From positions 1 through 64,000 of the forward strand of contig NZ_PVNK01000025.1 in NCBI RefSeq assembly GCF_002994615.1: 64,000 nucleotides of DNA, given 5' to 3'. Positions 7,472 through 17,619 of the stretch are shown one piece after another. Source of the DNA: Enhygromyxa salina (GTDB lineage: Bacteria > Myxococcota_A > Polyangia > Nannocystales > Nannocystaceae). Below the pieces are notes generated by a model. The model was given only the letters and a program-made list of their open reading frames with translations. It searched no databases and had not been told where the DNA came from. Position 1 is the stretch's first letter. Each line of letters opens with the position of its first letter. Both the position numbers and the translations under genes were made by a program.

Positions 7472-8767
7472 TCACGCGCCCCAGCAGTCGGCGATCAGCG
7501 GGACCTCGGCCGGGATGCCTTCGGTCCACGCCAGGTCGGGGTCGCCGAGCCCGAGCTGCCCCTCGGAGTTGAGGCCCCAGCAGCGGATTCGGCCGTTGTC
7601 GAGCAGCGCGCAGGTGTGCTTGAGGCCCAGCGCGAGATCGCGGACCCCGACCCCGATGTCGATGTCTTCGCTCGGTGGCTCGTACAGCCGCGTGATCGAG
7701 GGGCCATAGCCGAGCAGGCCGGGCATCAGGCCGTGGCCCCAACAACGGATCCGGTCGCCTTCGAGCAGCACGCAGGTCCGCAGGCCACCCATGAACACGG
7801 CCTCGACGGGCTCGCCGATGTCGACCGGGCCCATGTCCGCCGGGGTCTCGTCGTCCCCGACGCGCTCGGTTTCCGAGAAGATGTCGCCGTAGCCGAGCAT
7901 GCCGTAGGCGGCGTCCCGACCCCAGCAGCGCAGGCTGTGATCCTCGAGCAGCGCGCACCAGTTGCTGCCCGCCGATGCGAGGCCGATCGCCGCTCCGCCC
8001 AGCGGCACGTCGCCGGCCTCCGCGGGGGTCTCGTCGTCCCCGATCGGCTCTTGCGATCCGTAGCCGAGGGCGCTGTCGGTGCCCCAGCAGCGCACGCCAC
8101 CGTCGAGCAGGAGCGCGCAGGTGTGGCCGCCGACAACGGAGGTCCCGGCCTCGATCGACAGCGCCGGGCCGCCGAGCGCGAGATCTGGGAGCTCGGCGAG
8201 GATCTCGTTCGGGTCGGCTCCGATGCCCCGATCGATGCTGTCGCCGTAGCCGAGCTCGCGCCCCGCCCCCCAGCAGCGGACCGCGCCGTCTTCGAGCAAC
8301 GCGCACGCATGATTGACGCCCTGAACGAGCCGCTCGACGCGCGGGCACGCCTCAATCTTCAGGCCTTCGAAGGGCAGCTGCTCGGCCCCGGTGAACGCGA
8401 ACCCAAAGATGCCCGGACCCCAGCAGCGCGCCTCACCCGAATCCAACATCGCACATTTGCCGCCGAGCTCCTGAACATCGTGGACCGGGCCGCCGACCGC
8501 GACGGGGCCGACCGAACACCAGTCTTCGTCGTCGCCGATGTTCTCCGATTCGCCGTACCCGAGCAGGCCCTGACCGCCGCTGCCCCAACAGCGCAGCCCG
8601 CCGCCCGAGTCGAGGGCACAGGTCGAGTGATCGAAGGCGACGAGCTCGACGACCTCGACCTCGTCAGGCAGGTCGGTCGGGGCGGACTCGTCGGCGTTGG
8701 GATTTGGTCCACAGCATGGCAGCAGCGTGAGCGCCGCCAGCGAGACCGCGGCTGCGATCGTGTTCAC
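7472..8767 (-). CDS. RCC1/BLIP-II-type beta-propeller lipoprotein
   Basis: A 431-residue secreted protein. The signal peptide ends near LTLLPCCG (about residue 19), consistent with a lipoprotein. The rest is a series of about six repeats of roughly 50-60 residues with the pattern CALL-DG-x-(L/V/I)RCWG followed by GxLGYG, the signature of RCC1-like seven-bladed propellers common on myxobacterial surfaces. Paired cysteines (CAL...RCWG) in each blade suggest disulfides. Such propellers usually bind proteins or ligands and are not enzymes. Its start overlaps the stop of the upstream protease gene by 4 bp (ATGA), indicating translational coupling. Confidence 0.88.
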   Translation of the reverse strand: MNTIAAAVSLAALTLLPCCGPNPNADESAPTDLPDEVEVVELVAFDHSTCALDSGGGLRCWGSGGQGLLGYGESENIGDDEDWCSVGPVAVGGPVHDVQELGGKCAMLDSGEARCWGPGIFGFAFTGAEQLPFEGLKIEACPRVERLVQGVNHACALLEDGAVRCWGAGRELGYGDSIDRGIGADPNEILAELPDLALGGPALSIEAGTSVVGGHTCALLLDGGVRCWGTDSALGYGSQEPIGDDETPAEAGDVPLGGAAIGLASAGSNWCALLEDHSLRCWGRDAAYGMLGYGDIFSETERVGDDETPADMGPVDIGEPVEAVFMGGLRTCVLLEGDRIRCWGHGLMPGLLGYGPSITRLYEPPSEDIDIGVGVRDLALGLKHTCALLDNGRIRCWGLNSEGQLGLGDPDLAWTEGIPAEVPLIADCWGA

Positions 8768-11199
8768 GGGTTGAGCTCCCGGCTGATACGTACGGCGTGA
8801 AGTCGCGCGAGTTGCTCGAGGTCACCCCAAGCTGCCGTCGACAGCTGGCCCTCGCCCACGCTCACGCACTCTAACATGTTGGCGCTTGGGTCGATCGTTC
8901 CGGTGGAACCTACGATTGAGTGCCATCCGACGACCTGCTGTGGCGCGCTTGGATCACAGTCTTCGTTCGGGACCAGGATCCGCAGCGTGTCTGCGTCGAC
9001 GCCAGGGATGACCTCCAAGCGCGCACCAAAACGATCGTGGGCTTCGCCGATATCGGCGATCCCCCCCTGACCCTGGATGACACGCGTGTTGGGGTAGTCG
9101 GGCAGCCCCGCCGAGCCGCCGTAGAAGATCGAGACCTGGCCGACGTCCGGCTCGAGGCCAAGGTCCTTGTCGGGCGTCCCAATCACCAGGTCCGAGCACG
9201 TGGCGCTCGTGAGTCGGCCCGCCGCGATGCTGGCACCGAAGTGATCGTTTGCTTCGACCACGACTCCGGCGGCGCCGTAATCTGCGAAGTCTTGGGCTGC
9301 CAGGGTGCCCAGGCCGCCGGAGGTCCCATACATGACGTGGACCGACCCGGCCTCGTGTGCGCCGCCGACGGTCGCGCGGGGCGTCCCGATTGCGAGGTCG
9401 TCGAGGCCGTCACAGTTGAAGTCACCGACGGTGAGCTGCTCGCCGAAGAAGCTCCACGCGGCCGCGACGCCGCCGATGCCGACGCTCTCCTGATCGAAGA
9501 CCTGATCGCCCGAGGCCATCAGCCCGCTCGATGAGCCATAAAAGACGTGGATCCTCCCGGCCCCGGGCTCGGAGTTGACCCGCGCGCCGGGCGTGCTCGC
9601 GGCGAGATCCTCGAAGCCATCGCCGTTGAAGTCGCCGACGGTGAGCGCCGCACCAAAGTAGTCCTCGCACGCGGCCGCGCCGAGAACGCCCGGCGTATCG
9701 AGATCCCAGTCGGTCCGCACCCCGTTGGGATCGAGGACGATGAGTCGGCCCTTCCCACAATCGAAGTCCGGGTCCGAGTAGACCTCGTACAATTGGCCGG
9801 TCCCGGAGAAGTCTGCGCTGACCGCATCGCTCAAGTAGCCGCCGAGCTGACCCGCGTCGAAGATGCTCGACAAGAAGGTATAGGACGAGTCGGCATAGCT
9901 CGCGTCGTACAGATAGTCGGCGACCGCGTCGACGCTGACGGGATCACCGAATTGGCCTTGAGCGGCGAGGGCCAAGGTCGGCGTGAGCTTGGCCTCGACC
10001 GACTTGGCCTCGATCCATAGATGTTGAGGTTGGGGCAGGGTGCCGGCCGAGATGTCGAGCGGCGGCGCGGGCCACCCGCCACACGCCTTGCCGCCCCTGT
10101 CATGCAGCGAGCAGCTGTTCGCGGCGAAGCTCCCACCGCCCGGCTCATTGATCGAGGTTGGAAGATCACCGAGGCAGTCGCCGTGCCAGACCCACTCGTC
10201 CTCCTCGTTGAGGTCATGGCAGGGCGTCACGTCGCGGCCGGTGACGTACTCGATCCAGTGGACGTACGCGGGCGCGGCCTCGTAGAGATCCAGCGCGTTG
10301 GGCGTCCCCCCCGACGCGTCGCCGTTGAGATCGCCGATCACCCGCCAGGTGCCGTCGGGCAGGCGGTGGAGGATCGGGCCGCCGGAGTCGCCGTCGAGGG
10401 TGCCCTCGCCGGGGATCGGGGTCTCATCCCACGCGACCGTGTGGTTGGTGACGAGCTGCGTCGGGCTGCCCTGGTGGTAGTAGTTCGCGTAGGGCCCCTT
10501 GGCGCCGGAATTGTCGACCTGAACGTAGAGCGTTGGATTGAACGCGCGCTTGAACCCGTCCTCACCGCCGGGCTTCTTGCCCATCCCGATCGCCACGACA
10601 TCGACGCCGGGGAAGTTCCCGTCGGCTGGCTTGCCGATCGGGGGCGGCGGCGTCCAGCAGCCGGACGGACCCTTGACCTGACCGGGCGCGCAGTCGTAGG
10701 TCGTCCACAGTAGCTCGTGCAACCAGTCCCGGATGCAGCCGGTCGGGACCATCACGGGGACGGTCGGGAGATCGTCCAATTTCGCGTAATCGGGGTCACT
10801 CGAATCGAGGACGCAGACCCCGAGGTCCACGCCCGCGTAGTGCCAGATGTTGTTGGCGACCGACTTCGCGCCGCCGCCCGGATGGCTGTAGCAGTGCTCT
10901 TGACTGATGACGTCGGGGTCGGGCGCGATGTCGACCTCGAACCTGTCACCCTTGGGATCGGCGTCGGGGTCGGCGTTGGCGAAGATCACCCGCTTGGGGT
11001 TCTCGGAGTCCATGCAGTGCCCAGCCATGAGCACGACGCCGTCACCGATATAGGAACCTGTGCAATGGCTGTCGATCCGGACCGCAGAGGGATACGAACA
11101 TTCGGAGACCGCCGGGCCGCTGACCGGATCCATCGCGCGCGCCGAGCGACTCGTGAGCAGCGCGAGGATCAGAACCACCCATGTTCTCTGGCCGTGCAT
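8764..11199 (-). CDS. Secreted trypsin-like serine protease with FG-GAP repeats
   Basis: An 811-residue exported protein with signal peptide (1-22, ending ARA). Residues ~35-330 form a chymotrypsin-fold protease: catalytic His in LMAGHCMD, a likely Asp in AGVDLGVCVLD, and Ser in LDGDSGGPIL. After a Cys-containing linker, residues ~470-780 hold at least four integrin-alpha-type FG-GAP repeats (VGDFNGDGFEDLAASTPGA, VGDFNCDGLDDLAIGTPRA) with Ca2+-binding DxNxDGxxD loops. This pairing of protease and adhesive beta-propeller is typical of predatory myxobacterial surface or secreted proteins. ATG at 11199 with a TAGGCT hexamer six bases upstream and no Shine-Dalgarno site, so the mRNA may be leaderless. 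First gene of the three-gene operon. Confidence 0.9.
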   Translation of the reverse strand: MHGQRTWVVLILALLTSRSARAMDPVSGPAVSECSYPSAVRIDSHCTGSYIGDGVVLMAGHCMDSENPKRVIFANADPDADPKGDRFEVDIAPDPDVISQEHCYSHPGGGAKSVANNIWHYAGVDLGVCVLDSSDPDYAKLDDLPTVPVMVPTGCIRDWLHELLWTTYDCAPGQVKGPSGCWTPPPPIGKPADGNFPGVDVVAIGMGKKPGGEDGFKRAFNPTLYVQVDNSGAKGPYANYYHQGSPTQLVTNHTVAWDETPIPGEGTLDGDSGGPILHRLPDGTWRVIGDLNGDASGGTPNALDLYEAAPAYVHWIEYVTGRDVTPCHDLNEEDEWVWHGDCLGDLPTSINEPGGGSFAANSCSLHDRGGKACGGWPAPPLDISAGTLPQPQHLWIEAKSVEAKLTPTLALAAQGQFGDPVSVDAVADYLYDASYADSSYTFLSSIFDAGQLGGYLSDAVSADFSGTGQLYEVYSDPDFDCGKGRLIVLDPNGVRTDWDLDTPGVLGAAACEDYFGAALTVGDFNGDGFEDLAASTPGARVNSEPGAGRIHVFYGSSSGLMASGDQVFDQESVGIGGVAAAWSFFGEQLTVGDFNCDGLDDLAIGTPRATVGGAHEAGSVHVMYGTSGGLGTLAAQDFADYGAAGVVVEANDHFGASIAAGRLTSATCSDLVIGTPDKDLGLEPDVGQVSIFYGGSAGLPDYPNTRVIQGQGGIADIGEAHDRFGARLEVIPGVDADTLRILVPNEDCDPSAPQQVVGWHSIVGSTGTIDPSANMLECVSVGEGQLSTAAWGDLEQLARLHAVRISRELNP

Positions 11200-11205
11200 T
11201 GCGGG

Positions 11206-11211
11206 AGCCTA
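11206..11211 (-). promoter_or_regulatory. -10-like TAGGCT six bases before the protease start
   Basis: TAGGCT on the minus strand fits TANNNT and ends six bases before the ATG at 11199. A -35-like TTGTCG lies 16 bases further upstream. The rest of 11212-11496 shows no gene that I can support. Confidence 0.4.
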
Positions 11212-11496
11212 GCCGTGCACGCGGGAGCGACAATGGGGGCAAAGGCGCAAATAAGTTCGCAAATCCAGGGGAGCCCCCCGGAACATTTCAGGGGGCGCGT
11301 GGGATCGGGGCGAGATGGAGAGCTTTTCCGCGTAGGTGCGGATTTTTCCTGGGTCGGGTGCTCGAGCGCTCTTCCACCCCGAGGCGGCCCCGCGCTCGCC
11401 GACGGAGACAAGCGAGCATGACACTCGACAAAGCCCTCACGACCCTCGTCCTCGCGGCGCGCTCGCCGGGCTCGGCTCCCAGGCCTGGCGCCGGGC

Positions 11497-12348
11497 TCAG
11501 TCGTCGCCGCCCTCTTGCCCGAAGCAGGCCTCCAGCGGCAGCAGGTTGCCCATGCAGCTGGCGGCCGGGACGGTGCTCGGGGGCATGCCGTTGAGGTGAT
11601 CGCAGCACACAGAAAGGAGGGGATCGTTGTCACACAGGCAGGCCTCGTTGCATCCGTCGCCGTTCGGATCGCCCGGCCAGGTCCCGGGTGGACAGACATA
11701 GCGAACGTCGGGGCTGCCGTCGCAGTCGAGGTCGCCGTTGATCGCGTCTGGGGCCCCAGGGTAGGGACAGTTGCCAGAGTAGTCGAGGTTCTGGCACAGG
11801 CCGTAGAAGTCCTCGCAGGGATCACAGGCGCAAATCTCCTCGCAGCCGTCGCCGTCGAGGTCGGCTGGCGAGGTCCCGGGCGGACAAAAATAGCGAACAT
11901 CGATGACGCCGTCGCAGTCCATGTCGCCGTTGATCGCGGAGCCCCCCGCAGGCGGGCACTCGGGGTAGCTGATCCCGGGGCACAGCCCGACGAGGGCCTC
12001 GCACTCGTCGCACTCTTGCTCGGGCACGACCACGTGCCCGGGGTACTGCAGGCAGGCGGCCGTCGTCATCCACATTGGATCGAGGGGCGGGACCTCACAG
12101 CAGACCTTGGGGTTGCCTGGGTTCTGGGGAGCCGGAGTCGGCTCCATCAGCGGGAGCTCGGATCCAGACAAAGGGGTGGCCTCGTTCGGCTCGGGCGCCT
12201 CCGGCGTCTGGGGGACTGCGACCAGCGGGAGCGTTTCGCGCTGCTCGGCGCGCTGGCTCGGCTCGTCGAGCTCGGCTTCGCAAGCTGCGAGCCCGAGGCC
12301 AGCGAGGGTCAAGACGGGGATGAAGAAGTTCGACAGGGAGTGCTTCAT
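11497..12348 (-). CDS. Cys-rich lipoprotein with duplicated INGD-DCDG repeat
   Basis: A 283-residue lipoprotein of unknown function. The signal peptide ends in the lipobox LAAC (residues 20-23). A Pro/Glu-rich linker (about 24-80) precedes a cysteine-rich region with two ~65-residue repeats: INGDMDCDGVIDVRYFCPPG and INGDLDCDGSPDVRYVCPPG, each followed by a DGDGC or NGDGC loop and CxC. These acidic loops look Ca2+-binding and the paired cysteines look disulfide-forming, as in many myxobacterial surface proteins. ATG at 12348 has a good AAAGGA site. Isolated gene, oriented like the RND operon upstream. Confidence 0.8.
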   Translation of the reverse strand: MKHSLSNFFIPVLTLAGLGLAACEAELDEPSQRAEQRETLPLVAVPQTPEAPEPNEATPLSGSELPLMEPTPAPQNPGNPKVCCEVPPLDPMWMTTAACLQYPGHVVVPEQECDECEALVGLCPGISYPECPPAGGSAINGDMDCDGVIDVRYFCPPGTSPADLDGDGCEEICACDPCEDFYGLCQNLDYSGNCPYPGAPDAINGDLDCDGSPDVRYVCPPGTWPGDPNGDGCNEACLCDNDPLLSVCCDHLNGMPPSTVPAASCMGNLLPLEACFGQEGGDD

Positions 12349-12453
12349 TGTGTCCTTTGCCGAGCAGTCACATTCGAGACGTGAAGAGATCGTGCTCGAG
12401 CAATTTTTTTGCCAGCGCTTCGACGAGGCTCAATTTCGCCGTCGGAGCTCGGC

Positions 12454-15400
12454 TCAGCCCTCGCGCCGACGGTGGACGAGCGTGAACACGGCCGGGATCA
12501 GGACCAAGGTCAGCAGCGTCGAGGCTCCAAGCCCGCCGAGCACGGCCCGAGCCATCGGCGCCTGGGCGTCAGCCCCCTCACCGATCCCGAGCCCGAGCGG
12601 CAGCAGGGCCAGGACCGTCGTCAGCGTCGTCATCAGGATCGGTCGGAGCCGCCGGCGCCCGGCCTGGGCCGCCGCCTCAACGCTCGGGAGCCCGTCTTCG
12701 TCCTGCAGCCGCCGGGCCTGATCCACGAGCAGGATCGCGTTGTTGACCACGATCCCGCCGAGCATGATGCAGCCGATGTAAGACTGAACGTTGAGGGTCG
12801 TGTTGGTCACGGACAGCACGGCGAGCACGCCGATCGCCGCGACCGGGACCGAGAGCATGACGATCAGCGGATCCCGAAGCGACTCGTACTGCGCGGCCAG
12901 GACCATGTACACGAGCAGCAGCGCGAGCAGCAGCGAGACGAGCAGCTCGGTGAAGGCCTCCTGCTGCTCCTCGAAGCTGCCGGCGACCACGAAGTCGTAG
13001 CCGACCGGGCGCGGGATCTCGGTCAGCCGGGTCTCGATGTCGGCGGCCACGGACCCGAGGTCGCGGCCGGCGACGTTGGCGGTGATCTTGACGAGGCGCT
13101 GCTGGTCCTTGCGCTCGATCATGATCGGCCCGCGGCCCGGCGAGGAGGTGACGACGTTGCGCAGGGCGACCTCCTCGCCCGCGGGCGTGCGGAGCGTGAG
13201 ATCGAGGATCTCCGTCAGCGGCAGGTGCTCGGCTTCGGCGAGCTGGAGGAGGATCCGATAGGAGTAGCCGCCGACCCGGTACTCGCCGGCCTGAGCCCCG
13301 GCGACGGCGGTCTCGAGGGCGACGGCCACGTCGCGGGGGCTCAGCCCGAGGCTCGCGGCCTTGGCTCGATCGATCTCGATCGTCGCCTGTGGGACCCCGG
13401 CCTCGCGGCTGAGATCGACGTCGGTGATGCCCGGGACCTCGGCGATGACCTCGGCCGCGCGCTGACCGAGGCGATCGAGGGTCTCGAGCTCGAAGCCACG
13501 AACCTCGACGACCAGGCCTTCGTCGCCGCCGAGCACACGCTCGAGCAGGAATTGACCCTGCGGCGCCCGGGTCCGGATCGTCATGCCCGGGACCTTGGCC
13601 TGGAGCTGCTCGCGCAGCGCGGTCGCGATCTCGACGTTCGAGCGCTCGCGCTCCGCCGCCGGGGTCAGGGTCAGCCGCAGCTCGCCGCGAAAGGACTCGC
13701 TCGGGTTGCGCGAGGCGGACTCGGCCACGCTGACGACCGAGGACACGGTCTCGGGCACCTCCGGGTAGACGTGAGACTCGAGCAGCCGGGTCTGGCGGTC
13801 TACGAGGGCCAGCTTACTGCCGACCGGCATCTCGCCGCTGACGCGGACCTCGCCCTCGTCGCTCGGCGGCATGAATTCGGTCCCGATCGTGGGCAGCAGC
13901 AGCAAGCTCGCCGCGAGCGCGACCGCGGCCGCGATGATCGTCGCCGCCCGGTGGCGCAAGGCGCCGTCGAGCAGCCGGCCGTAGCGCTCGTCGAGGCGGG
14001 CGAAGGCCCGATCCGAACCCGCGACCAGCTTGCCGACCCAGCCCGGCCGCTGACCCGCGGCCTGCGGCTTCAGGAGCTTGGCCGCGAGCATCGGGACCAC
14101 GCTGAGCGAGACCAGCAACGAGCAGGCCAGCGCGAAGGAGACCACGAGCGCGAAGTCCTCGAACAGCACGCCGGAGACCCCGCCGACGAAGGCCAGCGGC
14201 AGGAAGATGACCAGGGTCGTGACCGTGCTCGCGACGATCGCCGGTCCGACCTCGGCGGTCCCGGCCACGGCGGCCGCGGCGGTGTCCTCGCCGAGCTCGT
14301 CGCGGCGGCGAAAGATGTTCTCGAGCACCACGATCGAGTTGTCGACCATCATGCCCACGCCCAGGGCGAGGCCGCCGAGGGTCATGAGGTTGAGGGTCAG
14401 GCCCGTGAAGTAGATCAGCGCGAAGGTCGCGATCAGCGAGACCGGGATCGCCAGGGCGATGACCGCGGTGCTCCGGAGGTTGCGCAGGAAGAACAGCAGC
14501 ACGACGATCGCGAGCACGCCACCGTAGAGGACCGAGCGGGCGACGTTGGCGATCGAGCGCTCGATGAAGTTGCCCTGGTTGATGACCGGGACGACCTCGA
14601 TCTGCGGGAAGTCGCGGTTGATCGCCTCGACCTCGGCGAGCACCCGCGCGGCGACCTCGACGGTGTTGGCGTCGGACTGCTTGCGGATCGCCAGCCGCAA
14701 GCCCTGGGCGCCGTTGACCCGGGCGAGGCGCTCGAGCTTTTGGTAGGTGTCGCGGACCTCGGCGATCTGTCGGAGCTCGACGGCCGCGCCGTCGCGGACC
14801 CCGACGACCGTCGCGCGGATCTGCTCGAGGTCGCGAAACTGCGCGGGCGCGCGCACGGTCACCGACTCCTGGCCGCGCTCGATCTTGCCGGCCGGGAGGT
14901 CGAGGTTGGCGTCGGTCAGGGCCTCGCGGATCTGGTCGAGGGGGATGCCCAGGGCCCGGAGCCGGGCCGGATCGAGCTCGACCCGAACCTCGCGCGAGTA
15001 CTCGCCCCAGGGGTCGACCTGGGCGACGCCGGGGATCTGGGAGAAGCGATGGCGGAGCTGCTCGTCGACCAGGGTCGTGAGCTCGATCGGGTCGAGCTGG
15101 CTGGAGATGCCCAGGATCACGACCGGGAAGCTGCCGACGTCGAACTTGCTGACCCGCGGGCGGACGATGTCGTCGGGCAGCTCGTTGATCTCGTCCTCGA
15201 GCTTGGCGCTGACGTCGATCGCGGCCATGTCGACGTCGATGCCCCAGCCGAAGGTGACCTTGACGCTGCTGTCGCCCTCGGACGAGGTCGACTCGAGGTC
15301 CTCGACGCCGGGCACGGTCGCGACGATCTCCTCGATGATCGTCGTGACCCGCTGCTCCATGACCTCGGGGTTGGCGCCCTCGTACTCGGTCCGGATCGTG

Positions 15401-15534
15401 ACCGTGGGCAGCTCGATCTCCGGCAGCAGATCGATCTGCACGCGGCTGAGCGAGACGCCGCCGAGGACCAGCACGATGAGCGTGAGCATCATCGTGAGGA
15501 CCGGCCGCTCGACGCTGACTCGGGCGATCTTCAA
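12454..15534 (-). CDS. RND efflux pump, HAE1/AcrB-type inner-membrane transporter
   Basis: A 1026-residue proton-driven pump, the usual length for HAE1 permeases. It starts [19 protein letters not shown] with the first membrane helix, followed by a large periplasmic loop. The second helix bundle contains the proton-relay segment [17 protein letters not shown] (about residues 390-406) with its two acidic positions, and the fold is repeated in the C-terminal half ([36 protein letters not shown]). The substrate cannot be predicted; drugs, bile-type detergents or secondary metabolites are typical. Its ATG overlaps the stop of the membrane fusion protein by 4 bp. No TolC-type outer-membrane partner is in the window. 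Confidence 0.93.
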   Translation of the reverse strand: MKIARVSVERPVLTMMLTLIVLVLGGVSLSRVQIDLLPEIELPTVTIRTEYEGANPEVMEQRVTTIIEEIVATVPGVEDLESTSSEGDSSVKVTFGWGIDVDMAAIDVSAKLEDEINELPDDIVRPRVSKFDVGSFPVVILGISSQLDPIELTTLVDEQLRHRFSQIPGVAQVDPWGEYSREVRVELDPARLRALGIPLDQIREALTDANLDLPAGKIERGQESVTVRAPAQFRDLEQIRATVVGVRDGAAVELRQIAEVRDTYQKLERLARVNGAQGLRLAIRKQSDANTVEVAARVLAEVEAINRDFPQIEVVPVINQGNFIERSIANVARSVLYGGVLAIVVLLFFLRNLRSTAVIALAIPVSLIATFALIYFTGLTLNLMTLGGLALGVGMMVDNSIVVLENIFRRRDELGEDTAAAAVAGTAEVGPAIVASTVTTLVIFLPLAFVGGVSGVLFEDFALVVSFALACSLLVSLSVVPMLAAKLLKPQAAGQRPGWVGKLVAGSDRAFARLDERYGRLLDGALRHRAATIIAAAVALAASLLLLPTIGTEFMPPSDEGEVRVSGEMPVGSKLALVDRQTRLLESHVYPEVPETVSSVVSVAESASRNPSESFRGELRLTLTPAAERERSNVEIATALREQLQAKVPGMTIRTRAPQGQFLLERVLGGDEGLVVEVRGFELETLDRLGQRAAEVIAEVPGITDVDLSREAGVPQATIEIDRAKAASLGLSPRDVAVALETAVAGAQAGEYRVGGYSYRILLQLAEAEHLPLTEILDLTLRTPAGEEVALRNVVTSSPGRGPIMIERKDQQRLVKITANVAGRDLGSVAADIETRLTEIPRPVGYDFVVAGSFEEQQEAFTELLVSLLLALLLVYMVLAAQYESLRDPLIVMLSVPVAAIGVLAVLSVTNTTLNVQSYIGCIMLGGIVVNNAILLVDQARRLQDEDGLPSVEAAAQAGRRRLRPILMTTLTTVLALLPLGLGIGEGADAQAPMARAVLGGLGASTLLTLVLIPAVFTLVHRRREG

Positions 15535-16757
15535 GACGGGTCCCCCTCGGACATGCGCCGCTCGGGGACCACGACCGCCGAGCCGTCGACGAGCTGCTGC
15601 TGCCCGAGGGTGACCACGCGGCCGGTGATCGGCGCGCCGTCGAGGGCCGTCACGGCCACGCGCTCGCGCTCGCGGACGCCGACCTCGACGGCCCGCAGCG
15701 CGACCGTCTCGCCGGCCTCATCGAGCACGAAGATCACGACCTCGCCGTTGCGATCGACGAGCGCCGAGGCCGGCACGATCGTGGCCTCGGGCACGCGCTC
15801 GAGCACCGCCCGGGCGCGCACGAACATGCCCGGCTTGAGTCGACCGTCGCCGTTGGGCACGCGCATCTCGACCCGGGCCTGGCGCGACTGCTCGCGGAAC
15901 ACCGGCGCGATCCGGCTGATCTCACCGGCGAAGCTCTCGCCCGGGAACGCGTCGGCGCGCAGGGTCACGGGCATGCCCGGCGTGAGCTCGGCGTAGTCGA
16001 CCTCGGTCACGAACACCACGACGATCACGGGATCGAGGTCGACGATCCTCAGGAGCGGCGCGTTGGCAGCGAGCAGCCCGCCCTCGTCGGCGAAGCGGGC
16101 GGCGACCAGGCGCCGCGCGTCGCGCTCGCGCCCCTCGGCCTCGCCGCCCTCGGCCTCGCTCCACTGCACGGTGACCTCGGTGTAGCCGCGGCGGATCTGC
16201 GCGGCCTTGGAGACCGCCCGGGCCCGAACGACCTCGGCCTCGGCGACCTCGAGCGCGGCCTCGGCCTCGACCTTGGTCGCGCGCGCGGTGTCGAGCTCCT
16301 GCTCGGAGCTGATGTCGCGCCCGCGCAGGCCCTCGACCCGGGCGTAGCTGCGCCGGGCCAGCGCGGCGACCTTCTCGGCCGCGCTCGCTCGGGCCCGGGC
16401 GACGACGAGATCCGCGCGCGCCTCGGCCTCGGCCTGACGCAGCTCTTCGTCGTCGAGCACGGCCACGACCTGCCCGCGGGTCACGAGATCGCCGAGGTCG
16501 ACCTTGATCTGCTCGACCCGGCCGCCGACCTTGGGCGCGACGGTGAACTCGGCCGCGGCCTCGAGGGTGCCGGTGAACTCGCGCCGACGCTCGATCGGCC
16601 CCTGCTCGACGGCCGCGACCTCGACGGGGACCGGCCCGCTGTCCGCGGCTGCGCCGGTCTGCTCGTCGCTGAATACCCACAGGCGCAAGGCGACGCCGCC
16701 GGCGATCAGCGAGGCGGCGATCAGCGCCGCGATACCCCATGTCTTGGCCTTGCCCAC
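15531..16757 (-). CDS. RND efflux membrane fusion protein (AcrA/HlyD-type adaptor)
   Basis: A 408-residue periplasmic adaptor anchored by an N-terminal helix ([21 protein letters not shown]). Order of domains: barrel-sandwich half ([19 protein letters not shown]), lipoyl half-motif ([19 protein letters not shown]), a long Ala/Glu/Arg coiled-coil hairpin (about 110-210), the second lipoyl half, beta-barrel ([20 protein letters not shown]) and membrane-proximal domain. It bridges the inner-membrane pump and an outer-membrane channel. GTG start at 16757 with GAAG just upstream. First gene of a two-gene operon with the RND pump. Confidence 0.93.
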   Translation of the reverse strand: MGKAKTWGIAALIAASLIAGGVALRLWVFSDEQTGAAADSGPVPVEVAAVEQGPIERRREFTGTLEAAAEFTVAPKVGGRVEQIKVDLGDLVTRGQVVAVLDDEELRQAEAEARADLVVARARASAAEKVAALARRSYARVEGLRGRDISSEQELDTARATKVEAEAALEVAEAEVVRARAVSKAAQIRRGYTEVTVQWSEAEGGEAEGRERDARRLVAARFADEGGLLAANAPLLRIVDLDPVIVVVFVTEVDYAELTPGMPVTLRADAFPGESFAGEISRIAPVFREQSRQARVEMRVPNGDGRLKPGMFVRARAVLERVPEATIVPASALVDRNGEVVIFVLDEAGETVALRAVEVGVRERERVAVTALDGAPITGRVVTLGQQQLVDGSAVVVPERRMSEGDPS

Positions 16758-16847
16758 CTTCGTGTTTCGCTAGCGGGAGGGTAGCAGCCCCGTCCGGGCT
16801 GGTGAAACCCGCGCGACTCGTTCGGCCTGTGGACGCATCCTGGCTTC

Positions 16848-17033
16848 GTCGCGAGCTCGGCCCCGGGCTGCTAGCAGCCCGGGGTGCAATGCATCGTGTC
16901 GCCTCGCGCCGGAATGTTCGCCGAGGGCGCGAAGCCAAAACGCCGCTGTACCGGGCGTACTGCAAGTTTTGGCGACAAAGCCCTCGGCGAAGAGGCCAAG
17001 CGAGGCGGCGCGAGCTCGGCCCCGGGCTGCTAG
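16848..17033 (+). repeat. CTAG-bounded palindromic element, copy 1, plus a fused left-hand end
   Basis: The full element is at 16871-17033 (163 bp), from CTAGCAGCCCGGGGTGCAATG to GGGCTGCTAG, with a palindromic centre GCCAAAACGCCGCTGTACC... / ...GCAAGTTTTGGC. Immediately left of it, 16851-16874 repeats the element's own right end (GCGAGCTCGGCCCCGGGCTG then CTAG). A second element end therefore abuts it and the two share one CTAG. Member of a family also found at 41039, 44097, 47285, 47447 and 48328. Confidence 0.9.
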
Positions 17034-17619
17034 GTCTAGTCGCCTCCGGCGGATCCGAGAGCGAGGCGGCGCAGGAGCGCGGCGAGCCCCTCGCCCCGGG
17101 TGAGAACCCGGCGGATGATCCGGGGTTGGCACTCTCGGCCGCGACTTGGACGGGGCTCTCACCCTCGCTGAGCTCGAGCCGGGTCGGCTCGGTCGAGCTC
17201 ACCGACGTCGAGGGCGCATTGCCTCGGGGACGGTGACTGACGCCCGCGGGCCGATCGAGCTCAGCGACAACATCCAACAAGCACGATCGTGTCCCGCGAG
17301 TTCTGGGCCGGACTCATCCCCGGAGCGAGTCGGGCGACTGCCGCGCCCGCGGCGAGCGGGGGTCCTCGGTCCCCGAGTGCCGCGTGTCGGCGTTGGTTCT
17401 GACCATCACCGACCGCCGGCGAAGCGGGGGCGGTCTTTAGCTGAGTTCGGAGACGTAGAGAGAATAAGGAAAGATATGAATGCCAGCGCTGCGCTTATTG
17501 TGGTGATTTGGATGCGAGGAATAGTGTGTGTGTAATATTCGAGAGGCGTGTGTGGCGACGAGGCGAGTATCGCAATCGTTTCGCCAACATTACGCTGCTG
17601 TAACGTTCATATTAATTGG
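17034..17619. other. Intergenic region, no confident gene
   Basis: GC content falls markedly from about 17440 to 17620 (for example GAGAATAAGGAAAGATATG), as expected for the control region of the cytochrome-like gene that follows. A 19-codon reading frame at 17476-17535 (MNASAALIVVIWMRGIVCV) has an AAGGA site four bases upstream and is hydrophobic, but its reality is doubtful. CATATT ends six bases before the GTG at 17620. Confidence 0.5.

Noticed and set aside
12409-15996. Very long plus-strand open frame opposite the RND pump
   Set aside because: It is antisense to a clear HAE1 transporter; its composition (Asp/Arg/Gly/Leu-rich, no domains) is typical of an antisense shadow in GC-rich coding DNA.
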